Notes under the pieces: model-generated | What the model was told of the DNA's origin: nothing | The model's input: the letters and a program-made list of their open reading frames with translations, nothing else | Database searches by the model: none | DNA from: Arctopsyche grandis | Taxonomy: Eukaryota; Arthropoda; Insecta; Trichoptera; Hydropsychidae | Direction: 5' to 3' | Length of the DNA stretch: 64,000 nucleotides | NCBI RefSeq assembly: GCF_051622035.1 | Contig: NC_135365.1 | Coordinates: 9,342,001 to 9,406,000 of the forward strand | Program-made: the position numbers and the translations under genes | In this document: piece after piece, positions 11,046 to 22,899 of the stretch | Layout: every line of letters begins with the position of its first letter | How positions within the stretch are numbered: position 1 is the first letter of the stretch

Positions 11046-12442
11046 CTGATACGTAAAAAATAAAACCTATATAATCTATGTAAAAAATAAAAAAAAATAC
11101 AAACATGAAAATAATAAATAAACTGATTTATGAAATATCAGTCTCTCCTCAATTTAAACTAAACACTAGAAACAAAGATAAAAACACTCTCTCGGATCTG
11201 CGTACATTCAGTATTAGTGAGTAATTCATTACTCATATATGTACATTATTAATTAAGCAATTTAAATGCGATGACTCGATGGCCCTAGCTGCAATTTATT
11301 TAAATGCATTGTTTAACTACAAATCTAAATCCGGAGAATATCGAGAGATTAATTACTTTTTAAAATAATCTTTTGTTGATTACGAAAAGCTAAACGATTG
11401 TATTGAGCGGTGAACAAAATCCATCAGTTGTAAGACAAGATACTCACTCGCCTAAAAATATTCTACTCTTTATCAAAGTTGTGAAATCCGAGTCGTGGAG
11501 ACAGAACTTTTGTCCTTTTTTATTTTCTTTAATTAATAGTATTACGATATGCGTCCATTGGGGTCTTCAATTTTAATGAAGTAAATCTACTATAGATTAA
11601 AATTTAATAATTCCGTTGCAGTGGTTCTACGACATGGTCGAGTTTTGGTCACCATCCCGCGTCCCCCCATACTTTTATAAAAAATATTAATTCAAATTAC
11701 ATTATAATTAAAATAGTTGAATTGCGCATATATTGATGTGTTTTGACCTTAACCGATGTTTCCTCTGCCTCATACTTTTTTAAATTAAATAGATTTATTT
11801 GTGGATAAAATTCATACATACATATGTATACTATGAATGTACTTAATTTTTATTTATACCCATTTAATTACCAATAATTCAATTAGTTGGTTTACATGTC
11901 AATTTTAAGTGATTTTTTAAATTTCTTTAATGTTGCCAATACAGTCGACCTTCTAAAATCGCTCATGTTGGAGTCGGAGTCGAATCGACTCCACAGCTCC
12001 GTTCTTTAAACTATTTTTCAGTGGTAAATCATTTAAAACGAGTCCAATAAACAAACATTATCTTTTAAAGTTAGACTTCTAATATTGTGGAGTTATTAAA
12101 AACTACAAACTGAACTATCTGTTATCTGTTACTTTTTCAGATTAGTTTTATATCTCCAATTTATTATCGGTAATAGTTTAGCTAATATTTTGAAATGGCC
12201 AATATTTTAGCATTTCTGTTTGTCAATATGTAGAATGAAACAGTTTATTTTCTAAATAAAAAATATAATAATCATACAATATAACATTTACACCTTAATA
12301 AATGTTGTTAAATATTCGACAAGTTTAATATGTAATTATATAATAATTAAATACAACACAAATTAACCTATTACACTTAAATAATACATAATATTATAAA
12401 ATTTTACACAATTGTCTATTTGTTTTCAACGCTAGATATTCA
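11046..12442. other. Intergenic DNA downstream of mEFG1, nothing recognised
   Basis: AT-rich and without supported exons. The mEFG1 3'UTR must lie in its right part, but no clear AATAAA signal could be assigned. Confidence 0.45.
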
Positions 12443-12602
12443 TTATTTAGAATACTGTTCCTTCTTTTTTTGTTTTTTATCTTCAACATAGAGTCCATTA
12501 TCTATCTGGTACTGTTTGACAAGTTTTTCCTGCAATTCCAACGAACACGGAGAGTATCTGATAAATTCCATGCTAAATTCACCTTTTCCTTGTGTACAAG
12601 AC
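12443..12602 (-). CDS. mEFG1: mEFG1 exon 11: C-terminus and stop
   Basis: Continues [20 protein letters not shown] and ends in a Lys-rich tail ([13 protein letters not shown]) before TAA at 12445-12443. The upstream acceptor is TTTTTAG. Confidence 0.92.
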
Positions 12603-15600
12603 CTAAAAATAAATACAAATTAAGCACATATCACAAATTAAAACATGCAAGAAATTTAAATAGATAAACAGTTTACATCCAATATGAGCTTGATGATGAA
12701 ATTATGAATAATTTGTATATAAAATTATTATTTTGAATAAAAACAATAATTTTATTTTACTACCGCCATCTATGTTTAAAACTAATAAACAAACGTTGGA
12801 TAAACGTCAACGACTATCTCGCCGGGCAGATATCAAACGCGTCTTACACGATATTTTTGCACCATCGTAATCGCAGAGGATCCATTTACTTATATTGATG
12901 ACCAAAATGAGCAATATGGCAAAGTATGAAAACGATCGGATAAGAGGCAAACTTTTTCCTGAATTGTAATCTTAAGTGAAACGTAAAGGAGGTATGTAAA
13001 AATTAGAGTTAAACACATCTTACCATTCCTAAACTTAAATCCGATTTACTATAACTTTATGAATTGACTAATCTAAAAGTTAGCAGTGAATATAGTTATA
13101 AGAAACCAAAAAACTGACCTAACTTCACCAGCATAGCCGAACATGTCGTTCAGTGGAACTTCGGCGTAAATTGTGGTCCAACCATCATAGCCGTCTGTAC
13201 CGGTGATTATACCATGTCTTTTCACCAATTGTCCCATTATGATACCCTGGAACTCTTCTGGAAACACGACTTCCACTGACATGATCGGTTCGAGGATTTG
13301 CCATAATCCTTCTTGGAATACTATAATACAATACGAGGGCGACATACAATTAATTGCAATATACATATTCACAAACTGGAGCAATCGACTGCACTCTTCG
13401 TACCTTCTTTCATAGCGCCTTGTGCGGCTAGGAAGAATGCATATTCACTGGAATCGACTATATGATGGGCACCGTCTAATAATCTGAAACATATCCCTGA
13501 GATTTTGTGACCTGATACAGCGCCCTTATCACACATATGCAAGAATCCTTTTTCAATGCCAGGTATCATGGGTTTTGGAACATTCGTGCCCACAGTTTCA
13601 TCTTTGAATTCGAGTACTAAAATCAAATTTAAAAATATGATAGTGTATTACATATAATATATAAAATGGAGAAAATCTACGAAACAAAGATATTTATTAA
13701 CTCATATTTTTATCGATGGACAATGGTTCAACGATACCGGTGACTCTTCCGTATTGACCAGACCCACCAGATTGCTTTTTGTGTAAATAATCGAAGTTGC
13801 ACGCTCTCATGAGAATTTCTCTAAAAATTTTATTGCCGTGTTAGTTCGTTATGGATTGTCGTTATGTTTTTATAGTAATATACGTACATACCTAAATGCG
13901 ACCTTAGGTTTACCCATTTTTACGGGACAATTATATTCCTTTTCCATTCTTTGAGCATATATTTCTAAATGCAGCTCACCCATTCCGGAAGCGACACATT
14001 CTTTATTATCTGTATCGTAACGAAATCTGAATGTGGGGTCCTCTTTGGTAAATCTGAAAAATGTATGATTAATCTTTGAAGAAAGCATTTCAAGAGGTGT
14101 ATGTACATATGTAGATCGGGACCGGCTCAAAGGTACAGCAGACTAGGCACATGCTTAGGGCGCCATAGACAAGGGGCGCTGCGAGGCGCCCCCCATTTTT
14201 CTTTTTTTGATTATTTTTTTGCTTTCTTTGAACTTATAAAACATTCTATATTCAACTTATTTTTTCTACTCGAAGTAACAATACTGATTGTAAAATATTA
14301 TAATTTACGAGGAACGCAGGAAGTTGACTGTGAAATATCAACGACTCACGAATAAAACTTGTAAAACAGCAAACTGTCGGTACAAATGGTAATTTGGATT
14401 TGTATTTTATATAAAACACCGCTGTATGCATGTATACATATATCAGGGATGGATTTGCTTCACGAAATTAAATATAAAAACCGATAGCAAAACATATTTC
14501 TTAATATAGTAGCAACAGGTATTGAATTCAAAATGAAATAATTCGTTCAATTTACTGAATTTATTCGTCATTAGGCGGGAAATTCTTTTTTTAGGGTAAT
14601 TCATTTTAAAATCGTGACATCAAAAGGTCGAAAGATTGAAAAAGCAAATATCGTAAAGCAAAGATCGAAAATCGAAAGATCAAAAAGAATGTATGTATGG
14701 TAAACGGTACTATGTATATATAATATATATATATATATATCAGTGGCATGCGTTGAAATTATCTCTCTTTTTGTCGTACAGCCTTGCTTAATGTGCGCGG
14801 GCAGGATACGGGAGAAAAAGCCTGTTCCTCTTGTATCCTGCTCGCGCAAATTAAGTGAGGCTGTACGAAGGGGGTAGAGAGAGTTTTACAGCACGCCACT
14901 GATATACATATATATACTACCCGCTTTTCATATGTATTCATTATAAACGAACATTTTCGATTTTTCGAAGCGGTGACGGTCACCGGGCTAAATACATGCA
15001 TGCGAACAATTAGTCATATGAAAAATGTCTTTCGAACTGCGTTTCGAAGAAAATGTCACTATTAGAATAGCATTTGGTGAATTGCTTTTGAAAGTAAACT
15101 GCTATGTTATAAGATTTGCGGTAAAATTTAATTTAAAACAAACCTTGCGATGGCTTTAGAAAAGTTGTCTCTGTCTTTATTGTTAGCAGGTTCGATTGAC
15201 ATTGATACGACAGGATCGGGAACAAAGATCGACTCCATGGCTAGTTGAAGTTTTGGGTTTGTAACAAAAGTGTCACCACTAGCGCAATCCACACCGAACA
15301 ATGCAAAGATGTCTCCAGCGAAAACCTCGCTCACATCTTCCATATTGTTGGAATGCAGTCTAACTAATCTGCTCACTTTGACCTTAAAATAAATACACCG
15401 TGAAATAAAACTCAAACGAAACGATACAATGACGGTTGCATTTTCATTTTGGAACCTTTTTGGTAGTTCTGATGTTGTGGATCACTTCTCCCTTCTTCAG
15501 CGTTCCTTGGTAGCACCTCAAATATGTGAGTTGTCCAAATTTGCCGAGTTCCAATTTGAAAGCTAACGAAACGAAAGGATTTGCATCACTACGTTCAGGA

Positions 15601-17982
15601 TTCAGAATGATAGTCTCCTCTTTTCCGGATTTTTCTCCTTTTATAGCTATGTTTTTAACTTCTGCAGGATTGGGCAGATATTCTAAAACGGAATCGAGCA
15701 ACGGTTGAACGCCTTTATTTTTCAAAGCAGTTCCGACGAGGACAGGAGTGAACAACCTTTTGATGCAAGATCGCCTGATAGCACTTTTGATATCATCTAT
15801 ACTTATGGCCTTTTCTTCCAGATAGAGTTCGCCTGTAAAAAATACACCAGTCGTTAAAAATGAACGAAACCTTTTGAACACAAACGACATTACATATTAA
15901 TTATATAAGATAAATATCATTTAAAATTTTATTATTATATGAAAAACTTATTCATATATATTAGCCAGCAGTATGGCTTGGTGTTTGCGTTTATTTATTT
16001 ATTTTTAATCTATTCCAGGAAGGCCTAACAGGTAATCCCAATGCGCCTTCTTGGCCAGAAACATTGTATATTTAATACAAGTATTATACAAAGTAAATAC
16101 ATATCAATTAACACCCAAACAGACATCTATGGTCAAATTTGTAAATTTGCAGTATTTTATTCAATTCAGCGTAATTCTAGATAGCTAAAAACTCAAAATT
16201 TGCGAGAAAATGGGTAAGGTTGCCAATTTATTTGAACCGTTTCAATGAAAATCAGATAAATTGGCAAACTCTGATAAGAAACGATCGACCTGGAGTCACA
16301 AATCCGAGGTCTGGCCAGTAGAAACCAGTGGGATTTGAACTCGTGACCACTATGTTCAAAGCATTATATGCTAACCACTAGTCTATTCTGCTGGTTTATG
16401 TTTAGCACTGAGAGGTTACCGGGTTCGATCCCGTTCTGGTCAGACTTGGATATTTGTAACACCAAATCGATCGTTTCCTATCAGAGTTTGCCAATTGATC
16501 TGATTTCATTGTTGAAACCTTTCCTCCATCAAATTGGCAAAAACCATGCTAGCCGCTGTCACAAATATCTGAATTTGATTTATGTACAATATGTAAAAAA
16601 TTATGTACAAGTCTAAATCCATAGATGTCTCTATGGATTAATTCATTAATCAATTTATTGTTAATTCTGTGTTCTTCATCCTCTCGAAATACAGCGATTT
16701 ATGCAATAAAGATGCTGCAATATTTGTAATTAATTGTCTAGGAAGGCGCATTGGGGTCTACCTATTAGGCCTTCCTTGTATACATATATCTATGTCAAAA
16801 TAAAATATGTAAGTAGAAAATTACCAAATTTTTCATCTACATTAGAAAGATGTTCGATTAGTTCTTGTCTACTACTTTCTACTTCAGCTCTCATATCTTT
16901 AGGAACTTCATCTTTTCTTATAGTTTCTCCAAATTTGCCGTCAAAATACACCGCTTCATTCGTAACAATATCTACAATTCCCTCACATTCCTTTTCAAGT
17001 CCTATTGGTAGTTGTATAAAGGATGCATTGTGTTTTAATTTTGACCTTAATTGCCCTATAACTCTGTAACATAACAATGTCTTCAAAATTATTTTATTAA
17101 AGTTTAAATTGTTAAAGTACATACATATAATAAAGTATACCTTTTATGATCAGCCCCCAATCTGTCTAGTTTGTTGATGAACGCCAAACACGGAACTTCG
17201 TATCGCTTCATCTGTCTGTTAACCGTCAAAGTCTGACTTTGCACTCCGCCGACTGCACACAAAACCAAGACGGCTCCATCCAAAACCCTCAACGCTCGTT
17301 CAACTTCAACAGTGAAGTCTACGTGTCCGGGAGTGTCTATTATGTTGATGTTGTGATTTTTCCATATCGTATAAGTAGCAGCCGATTGAATTGTGATGCC
17401 TCGTTGTCGTTCCAGTTCCATCGAGTCCATCGTAGCTCCCACATTATCTTTCCCTTTTACCTAAAAAGTTGTTTATATAAAAAAAATTACATTGTACAAT
17501 CACTCTAATTTAGGTATAGTTGCTTTAACTCACGTTAAATTATATAATAACACGTATCAACTAACACATTGATTTAATGTGAGAATTTTTCAAATGTATA
17601 CATATTTGTATGGATAAATTTAGGTAACCTAATAGTAAGCATGTATGACTATACATAGGTATTTATTTGTTTAGTATATTATGGGTACATACTTCATGCA
17701 TTGCTGCAATTCTTCCGGTATAAAATAAAATCCTTTCGGTGAGGGTAGTCTTGCCGGAATCGATATGTGCTGAAATTCCAATGTTTCTTATTTTTTCTAA
17801 GGCTATGCGTCCGGGAATTTTGGTGGTTTGACATTGTCTCTGTTATATATATGGAAAAATCAATTAGAATAAATTCATCTCAATTACATTTATCAATTAG
17901 AAATTATACACACCTCAAAAAATAGAAAGTTGCGAAAATTTCGTATAGTTTTCTTATTGCGAATAAGTTTAAGGAATATCAT
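12443..17982 (-). CDS. mEFG1: Mitochondrial elongation factor G 1 (complete, 11 exons)
   Basis: This is a GTPase that moves tRNA and mRNA through the mitochondrial ribosome during translation. My exon model on the minus strand is 17914-17982, 17693-17839, 17141-17460, 16825-17063, 15456-15832, 15144-15382, 13892-14053, 13702-13820, 13404-13616, 13119-13320 and 12443-12602. All junctions are GT/AG and phases agree throughout. The total is 2247 nt, or 748 residues plus stop, against about 750 for animal GFM1. Residues 1-23 are basic and lack acidic residues until the last, as in a mitochondrial presequence. The P-loop AHIDSGKT is at 47-54, RGIT at 92-95, DTPGH at 114-118 and NKLD at 168-171. 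Domain II, III/IV and V blocks follow in order, including [42 protein letters not shown] and LNDMFGY. The C-terminus ends in a Lys-rich tail. GFM2 (the recycling factor) is less likely given the close match to GFM1 blocks. Nothing looks broken. Confidence 0.96.
12745..13015 (+). repeat. Interspersed repeat, family C, in mEFG1 intron 10
   Basis: Shares TACCGCCATCTATG, GACCAAAATGAGCAATATGG and ATGAAAACGATCGGATAAGA with 48300-48535 (inverted) and, in part, with 37100-37245 and 63725-63785. The ends are not defined. Non-coding. Confidence 0.65.
13119..13320 (-). CDS. mEFG1: mEFG1 exon 10: domain V
   Basis: The acceptor TTATAG at 13321 was chosen over a nearby AAG because it restores the residues [20 protein letters not shown] with the spacing expected of the family. 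Ends [11 protein letters not shown] in phase 2. Confidence 0.92.
13404..13616 (-). CDS. mEFG1: mEFG1 exon 9: domain IV
   Basis: Begins after TTTTAG with [20 protein letters not shown] and continues [20 protein letters not shown] and [20 protein letters not shown]. Ends GAMKE in phase 1 before GTACGA. Confidence 0.93.
13702..13820 (-). CDS. mEFG1: mEFG1 exon 8: start of domain IV
   Basis: Short exon not visible as a long reading frame. It reads [20 protein letters not shown] then [20 protein letters not shown] and ends in phase 1 (ATGA-GTTAAT). The [11 protein letters not shown] block is diagnostic of EF-G domain IV. Confidence 0.9.
13892..14053 (-). CDS. mEFG1: mEFG1 exon 7: domain III
   Basis: Encodes [20 protein letters not shown], the hallmark [14 protein letters not shown] and GKPKVAFR. 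Acceptor TTTTCAG, donor TTTAG-GTATGT, phase 2. The preceding intron carries two transposon remnants. Confidence 0.95.
14111..14480 (+). mobile_element. Fragment of CCGGCTCAAAGG DNA transposon in mEFG1 intron 6
   Basis: GACCGGCTCAAAGGTACAGC, then GGGGCGCTGCGAGGCGCCCC and CATTCTATATTCAACTTA. It matches the left part of 21855-23163, including GGATGGATTTGCTTCACGAA at its right end. The right terminus is absent. Confidence 0.75.
14741..14901 (+). mobile_element. hAT-like hairpin MITE, copy 2, in mEFG1 intron 6
   Basis: CAGTGGCATGCGTTGAAATT ... AGCACGCCACTG, 161 bp, same hairpin family as 6466-6627 but more diverged between its arms. Flanked by ATATATAT / ATATACAT. Confidence 0.82.
15144..15382 (-). 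CDS. mEFG1: mEFG1 exon 6: domain II to domain III
   Basis: Encodes [39 protein letters not shown] and the [11 protein letters not shown] strand. Donor GCAAG-GTTTGT, phase 2. Confidence 0.94.
15456..15832 (-). CDS. mEFG1: mEFG1 exon 5: end of G domain and domain II
   Basis: Encodes [40 protein letters not shown], and the domain II barrel segment [19 protein letters not shown]. Starts in phase 1, ends in phase 0 after TTKK. Confidence 0.95.
16015..16393 (-). repeat. SINE copy in mEFG1 intron 4 (minus)
   Basis: Reversed tail CCAGGAAGGCCTAACAGG at its left, GAAACGATCGACCTGGAGTC in the body, and a tRNA-like head at 16330-16393. Head to head with the next copy. Confidence 0.8.
16395..16780 (+). 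repeat. SINE copy in mEFG1 intron 4 (plus)
   Basis: Head with B box GGGTTCGATCCCG (16429-16441), body GATCGTTTCCTATCAGAGTT and tail AGGAAGGCGCATTGGGG ... GGCCTTCCTTG. It opposes the copy on its left. Confidence 0.85.
16825..17063 (-). CDS. mEFG1: mEFG1 exon 4: G' subdomain
   Basis: Continues in phase 2 from exon 3 ([20 protein letters not shown]), then [19 protein letters not shown] and [16 protein letters not shown]. Ends in phase 1 before GTAATT. The intron that follows (15833-16824) contains two SINEs. Confidence 0.94.
17141..17460 (-). CDS. mEFG1: mEFG1 exon 3: switch regions and NKLD motif
   Basis: Starts [23 protein letters not shown] and carries DTPGH (switch II) and FINKLDRLG (guanine specificity). 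Acceptor TTTTTAG; donor AAAAG-GTATAC in phase 2. Confidence 0.95.
17693..17839 (-). CDS. mEFG1: mEFG1 exon 2: P-loop
   Basis: 49 codons between an AACAG acceptor and a GTATGT donor, phase 0 at both ends. It encodes [20 protein letters not shown], the G1 nucleotide-binding loop, followed by TGRIAAMHE. Confidence 0.93.
17914..17982 (-). CDS. mEFG1: mEFG1 exon 1: start codon and mitochondrial presequence
   Basis: ATG at 17982, 23 codons ([20 protein letters not shown] then FFE), ending before a GTGTGT donor in phase 0. Seven Lys/Arg residues and one terminal Glu fit an import presequence. The exon is too short to stand out as an open reading frame; it was found by requiring a phase-0 exon upstream of exon 2. 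Confidence 0.85.
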
Positions 17983-18120
17983 TTTCAAGGAAAATCTACT
18001 AAACACCCAGCCGACAAAATTAAGGTTATGTCACTTGATTAGTCTGACTTCTTCTTCCTCTTTTATTTTTTGGTCGAAAAAATGCGGCCATATACTATGC
18101 TATATTTTTTTGGGTTAGGT
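17983..18120 (-). promoter_or_regulatory. Probable mEFG1 promoter / 5'UTR region
   Basis: Immediately upstream of the mEFG1 ATG. Nothing motif-like is clear beyond a purine-rich strand (GAAGAAGAAGTCAGAC on the minus strand). Position-based inference. Confidence 0.25.
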
Positions 18121-18175
18121 GATTATTCCGCAAAAAGCGATCTCACCTAAGTCACTAAAATCTCGATTTATTTAT
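18115..18175 (+). repeat. Fragment of GGTGATTATTCCGC MITE
   Basis: GGTGATTATTCCGCAAAAAG and CACTAAAATCT match the left end of the element at 43979-44178. Only one arm is present. Confidence 0.55.
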
Positions 18176-18179
18176 TTTT

Positions 18180-19650
18180 AGTGACCTGAAGCAATGTCAT
18201 GCGTTAAGGTTGTTAATTAAATTATAAAGTATGTAAATAAGTACATACATTTGTATATATGCATGTAGAAGAGAACTTATAAAAATAGTCACTTAATAAT
18301 CCACAGAAATTAATAGTTACTAAGATATAATGGATACAATTACGAAAATTTTATTTTGGTTTGAATGCAAAAAAATATGCAATCATAACAGTTTTTTTCC
18401 TAGCTTTTAACTTGTTTCAAAATATGTTCGCCAGCTTTGCTTGATAAAAATCTTCTAAAGTCATTACAATTGCGTTAATTCAGCTTCTACGGTTTCTAAC
18501 AATAATCTGTTTCTCTCCTTTCTCCAGGTTGCACTCATTAGACTAAATATTCTTTCGCAAATTGCAATAGAATGTAGAATTGAAAGGTTGTGGGCCACAA
18601 TTTTATAAACATTAATGCAAGCGGAATGATCTTTAAAAAATATTGTCCACTTCTCGTTTGCTTGAGTAAAATTTTGTTTAATAAACAGACATCTTCGTAT
18701 AGAAGGTCAAAATTGCAAATAATATTAAATAATTTTGTTAATTCTGCAATTGAAGAAAATTCGATTTTCATTTTTGGTTCAAGGACAAGACTTTAATGGA
18801 TTTAAATTTGTTATTTTTGAAGCAAACCATCTCTATTTACATACATTTTTTTGTTAAATCGGGATTTGTCTGTTGAACTCGGGACAGTCCCACTCAAATA
18901 GGAACGTCTGGCAACTCTTAAATTCCAGTTTTTTATCATAAAATGTGCGTTAATTCCAGTTTTTTTTTATCATAGAACGTTTGTTTTGTTGCCGACTGGT
19001 TATTTTATCATTTAAATGTAGACATTTTATCATTTAAAAGACGGTATTTCCAATGGGATATATCATCCATAGTGGCTTTCTTGGAACGAAGTTTGATTAA
19101 GCAACAATAAAAAAAACTAATAAGAGTCTTAGTTAACTTAAAAAAAAAAATGCAGACATAAATTTATGAAATCAAACAAAATAATTTTTTTTTAAATAAA
19201 TAATTTATTCATTCATATTCATAGAAACATTTAAACAATTTAAAATATATATATCTAATAGTATTGTAATAATTTAATTTTCTTAGAACGAAGTTGGCTA
19301 ATGGGACAACACAATAAGTAAGTAAAAACGTTCAAAAATTCTCCCGAGTGATGAAATAAATACTTGAAATTGATAATGCATCTTCAAATACGTATGTAGT
19401 AATAGAGGAAAGAAATTTTATTGTGAAAAATACTTACAGAAGTCCTGGGAGACTTCTACATTTTTGAAGTTGTTTTTGATTGAAGATGTTTTATATAAAA
19501 TATCACATTTTTTGTAAGGATATAAAAAAATCGTTTTTCAGGATACTAAAATTGTTTATCTATTCACTTACTATCTATTTTTATTTTATAAAAGCAGGCG
19601 ATTTTGTTTATAAATTAAATGATATTGCCTACACAAATCATTAACATTTT
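18180..19650. other. Intergenic DNA, nothing recognised
   Basis: AT-rich, no supported exon. The short open frames at 18538-18796 overlap on both strands and look random. Confidence 0.45.
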
Positions 19651-19655
19651 ATGCG

Positions 19656-20328
19656 GGCTCTTCACTCGCCCGTGAAAATCGCGCCGCGACTCAATGAGTG
19701 TGGTGACATCTTTTTACTAACCCCTTAGCGCCAGTGGCGTAGCTAGAAATTTTGGGCCCTGATGCAAAAATTTCTCCCCACTTCCTGTCCAGTTTGTTCG
19801 CTCCTGATTTTATTTCTTCGTATGAATTTCGTAATTTACTAACATTCTCATATATACGATTCAACACCAAAGTTGTTTCGTCTAAACTTTAAAGTAAGAT
19901 TTCGTTTCTGAAATGTTTTCGCAGTCGAGCGGCTCCACGCCTGATTTGTTATTGACACGCCTACTTAGCTTATACGCAAGTTTATCAGTGGCGTACGGTG
20001 AATTTTTTTCAAATCGAGCATGGGCCGTGATGTTTTGCATCATTCTGCGAAATGCTAGCTACTCCACTGGACTTCGCACAGAGTTCCCCGCCAATAACGG
20101 GGAACGTCGCAAACCGGTATTCGACAGCTCGGCGACGAAAGAATCACGTTTTCACCGTGTGTGTGAGTTGAAATGTGAGTGTGTGCGTTTCGCTTCGTCG
20201 TCGTGACGCGTCCCTTCGTCGGGAAACAAAATACGGGGAACGCCACAACGCGCGAAACGCACACACTCACATTTCGACTCACACAAACGGTGTTCGCGGC
20301 CGCACACGATGCGAGTGAAGAGCCCCCT
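19656..20328 (+). mobile_element. Inverted-repeat element with GGGCTCTTCACTCGC ends
   Basis: Starts GGGCTCTTCACTCGC and ends GCGAGTGAAGAGCCC, a 15-bp perfect terminal inverted repeat. Inside is a long hairpin (20154-20294) and an older CAGTGGCGTAGCTAG transposon end at 19731. No transposase is recognisable. Confidence 0.7.
20154..20294. repeat. 40-bp inverted repeat hairpin
   Basis: The arm with GTGTGAGTTGAAATGTGAGT and TGCGTTTCGC pairs with GCGAAACGCA and ACTCACATTTCGACTCACAC. The stem is about 40 bp with few mismatches and the loop about 58 bp. Confidence 0.85.
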
Positions 20329-20329
20329 T

Positions 20330-21850
20330 CATTGAAATACTACCACTTTTTGTACACACATATACACTAATTTAAAATGCCAATAATGAAAAATCACAAG
20401 GTAGGTACACATAATACATAATATTTGAGTCTAAACACATACATAAATATAATATATTTTACTAAAATTATGTTTATTCTTCAGCAGTCTTACTAATATC
20501 TACTAAAACATTTTGATACTTTTAATATCATGTATATTTATATAATAATAACAAAAATACGTACACAAATGGTTGTTTCACATTAAGTAAGTGTAATAAT
20601 TCATCTAAATTATATTAGATCAGTCAAAAAAGGTCAACAAGGATCGAAATGGTGAATGCATAATATTCGTAATATGTAATATTTTATTCGAAATAATACC
20701 CTCATATATTAAATTTCAGTTTTTATAGACATTATAAAATACTATTTAGTTAAAATCATTTTCAATTAAAAAAAAAAAACAGTACATATTAATGAGAACG
20801 AATTCTTTAACAGTCTTTTTATGTCAAGACTGATTTGCCGTCATTATTATATTACCATTATTAATTTAAGGGAATTAATAAATGATAATTCTTTTGAAAC
20901 TGTAATTTTTCACATGCATAAAACATTAAAATGTATTTTTGAATAAATTGGAGTGTATTCAAAAATACGTATACCTTTCAAACATCTACATATATGGTGT
21001 TTAAACAAGGCTAAAGGGTAGTTATTGATATTTTAATAATTATTTAAACGTTATTTATCATAAAAAATGGATTATTTGTGCTGTTTGTTGATGTAATAGT
21101 TTTTCAACTGAGCAGTAATGTTTTTAAAATTCGCTAATAGTATTATATTTAAATGTTATTTGGCATATTGAGAATATTTTATATACGTAGTTTTTCAAAT
21201 GAAAATTTTTATTTGGGATTTATTGATTTATTTAATTTCTTTTGTTGTGAATTCAAGTGTAAAAATATATTTTTTATGTAATATACATATGTATCTCCGC
21301 AGAATGATTTCAAACGGAGGTTTCAGTAGATGTGCCCTTTTTTGAGTCTTTCTTCGTATTGTCACTCCAATATTGTTTATCACTCTGCAATTTCAGTGTC
21401 ATATTTAAAAATTAGCTTAAATTTAAATAGTAAACACTGATATTCGAAACAAGAAAACTAAACCCGTAATCCATTCACATGCAGCTTACTAATAATGAAA
21501 GACTAAGATTGATTCAAATCTTTGTAAATACAATATGAATAATTTAGATTATAATGAAAGTATTTTATTGTTTTTTCTACTATTATGTGTTATTCATATT
21601 TGGAGTAGAGTAAAATTTAACATCCATTAAAATATATTTCTGTTTCAAGATCATTTTAAGTAGTAATTGTATAATAGAGTGACACAGAAGCAACAAAAAA
21701 AAAAAGGAAAATTATATTTAGGAAATAAAAAGTTATATTTATATAAATTATCACATTTAAATACCATATCAATGAATCTGATGTATAATATTTAATTGTA
21801 AAAATTCAAAATAAAATTGGACTTTATATATGTACATATATATGTATGTA
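20330..21850. other. AT-rich intergenic DNA, nothing recognised
   Basis: Very AT-rich with poly-A/T runs and ACATATGTA-type simple motifs. No exon or repeat unit was identified. Confidence 0.5.
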
Positions 21851-22514
21851 TGTACAGGGCCGGCTCAAAGGTTCAACTAGTCACTTGCCTAAGGCATCAT
21901 AGATAAGGGGCGCTGCGAGGCGCCCCCATTTTTCTTTTTTTGATTATTAAGTTGAAAAAATAAAAATAAATAGTTTGGCTTTCTTTGGACTTATAAAACA
22001 TTCTATATTCAACTTAATTTTTCTACTCGAAGTAACAATACTGATTGTAAAATATTATAATTTACGAGGAACGCAGGAAATTGACTCAAATATCAACGAC
22101 TTACGAATAAAACTTGTAAAACAGCAAACTGTCATCGGTACAATGTAATTTGGAATTGTATTTTATATAAAATGCCGCTGAAACATATGTATGTATGTAC
22201 AATATATACATATATTAAGGATACTGCTTTAGGTCATCGATTTTAATTTATATTATGTATTAGATGTATTATGAGGATTTATAAGAATTGTAAATAGGTT
22301 TTTGAGCTTTTTTTCTTATTATGCTGTACTAATTAGAATAATATAATAATATGATTACTAACCAAATTAAATTAAATTGTAAAATAGAAAATGATCAGTA
22401 GATCAGTAGCTATTAAAATAGATATAAGATGTATTGTGAACATAATTTCGTAATAATAAAAAGCATTTAAAAATCAAATATTAGGGATGGATTTGCTTCA
22501 CGAAATTGAATATC

Positions 22515-22714
22515 TTAACCTTTCCTCCCCTGTGATATGTATTTACTACAACTCAACTCTAATAATGGGAATATCGATATGAAATGTAATAGATACGAGG
22601 TTCAGAATTTTTGTATTCCTCCGTAATATAATTACGAATTACGTCAATTTATGTGTACAAAATACATATCATCGGAGCGCGCGGATGTTTTTGGCACCGT
22701 AAGGGAAAGGTTAA
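22515..22714 (+). mobile_element. TTAA-flanked MITE candidate, family D
   Basis: [TTAA]CCTTTCCTCCCC ... GTAAGGGAAAGG[TTAA], 200 bp. Inverted ends are only about 7 bp, but the TTAA pair and C-rich start fit. Confidence 0.55.
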
Positions 22715-22899
22715 CCAATCATATTCGAAAGAAGAAATGTCACACTATAAAATTATTCAATACCTTGTTGAATATAAATTAATGTCTTCATTACCGAATT
22801 TATTCATGGTTATCCGTATTTTATTTTGTTTTATTCATTTTTATATATAAAACGTGCCTATTTTGAATAAAAATTTTAAATTTAATTGTTTTAGTCTTA

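Noticed and set aside
14601..15001. Minus-strand frames in mEFG1 intron 6
   Set aside because: They overlap the hAT hairpin MITE and have no mEFG1 phase fit.
16395..16470. tRNA-like sequence with a good B box, considered as a tRNA gene
   Set aside because: No complete cloverleaf; it is the head of the SINE family, with body and tail following.
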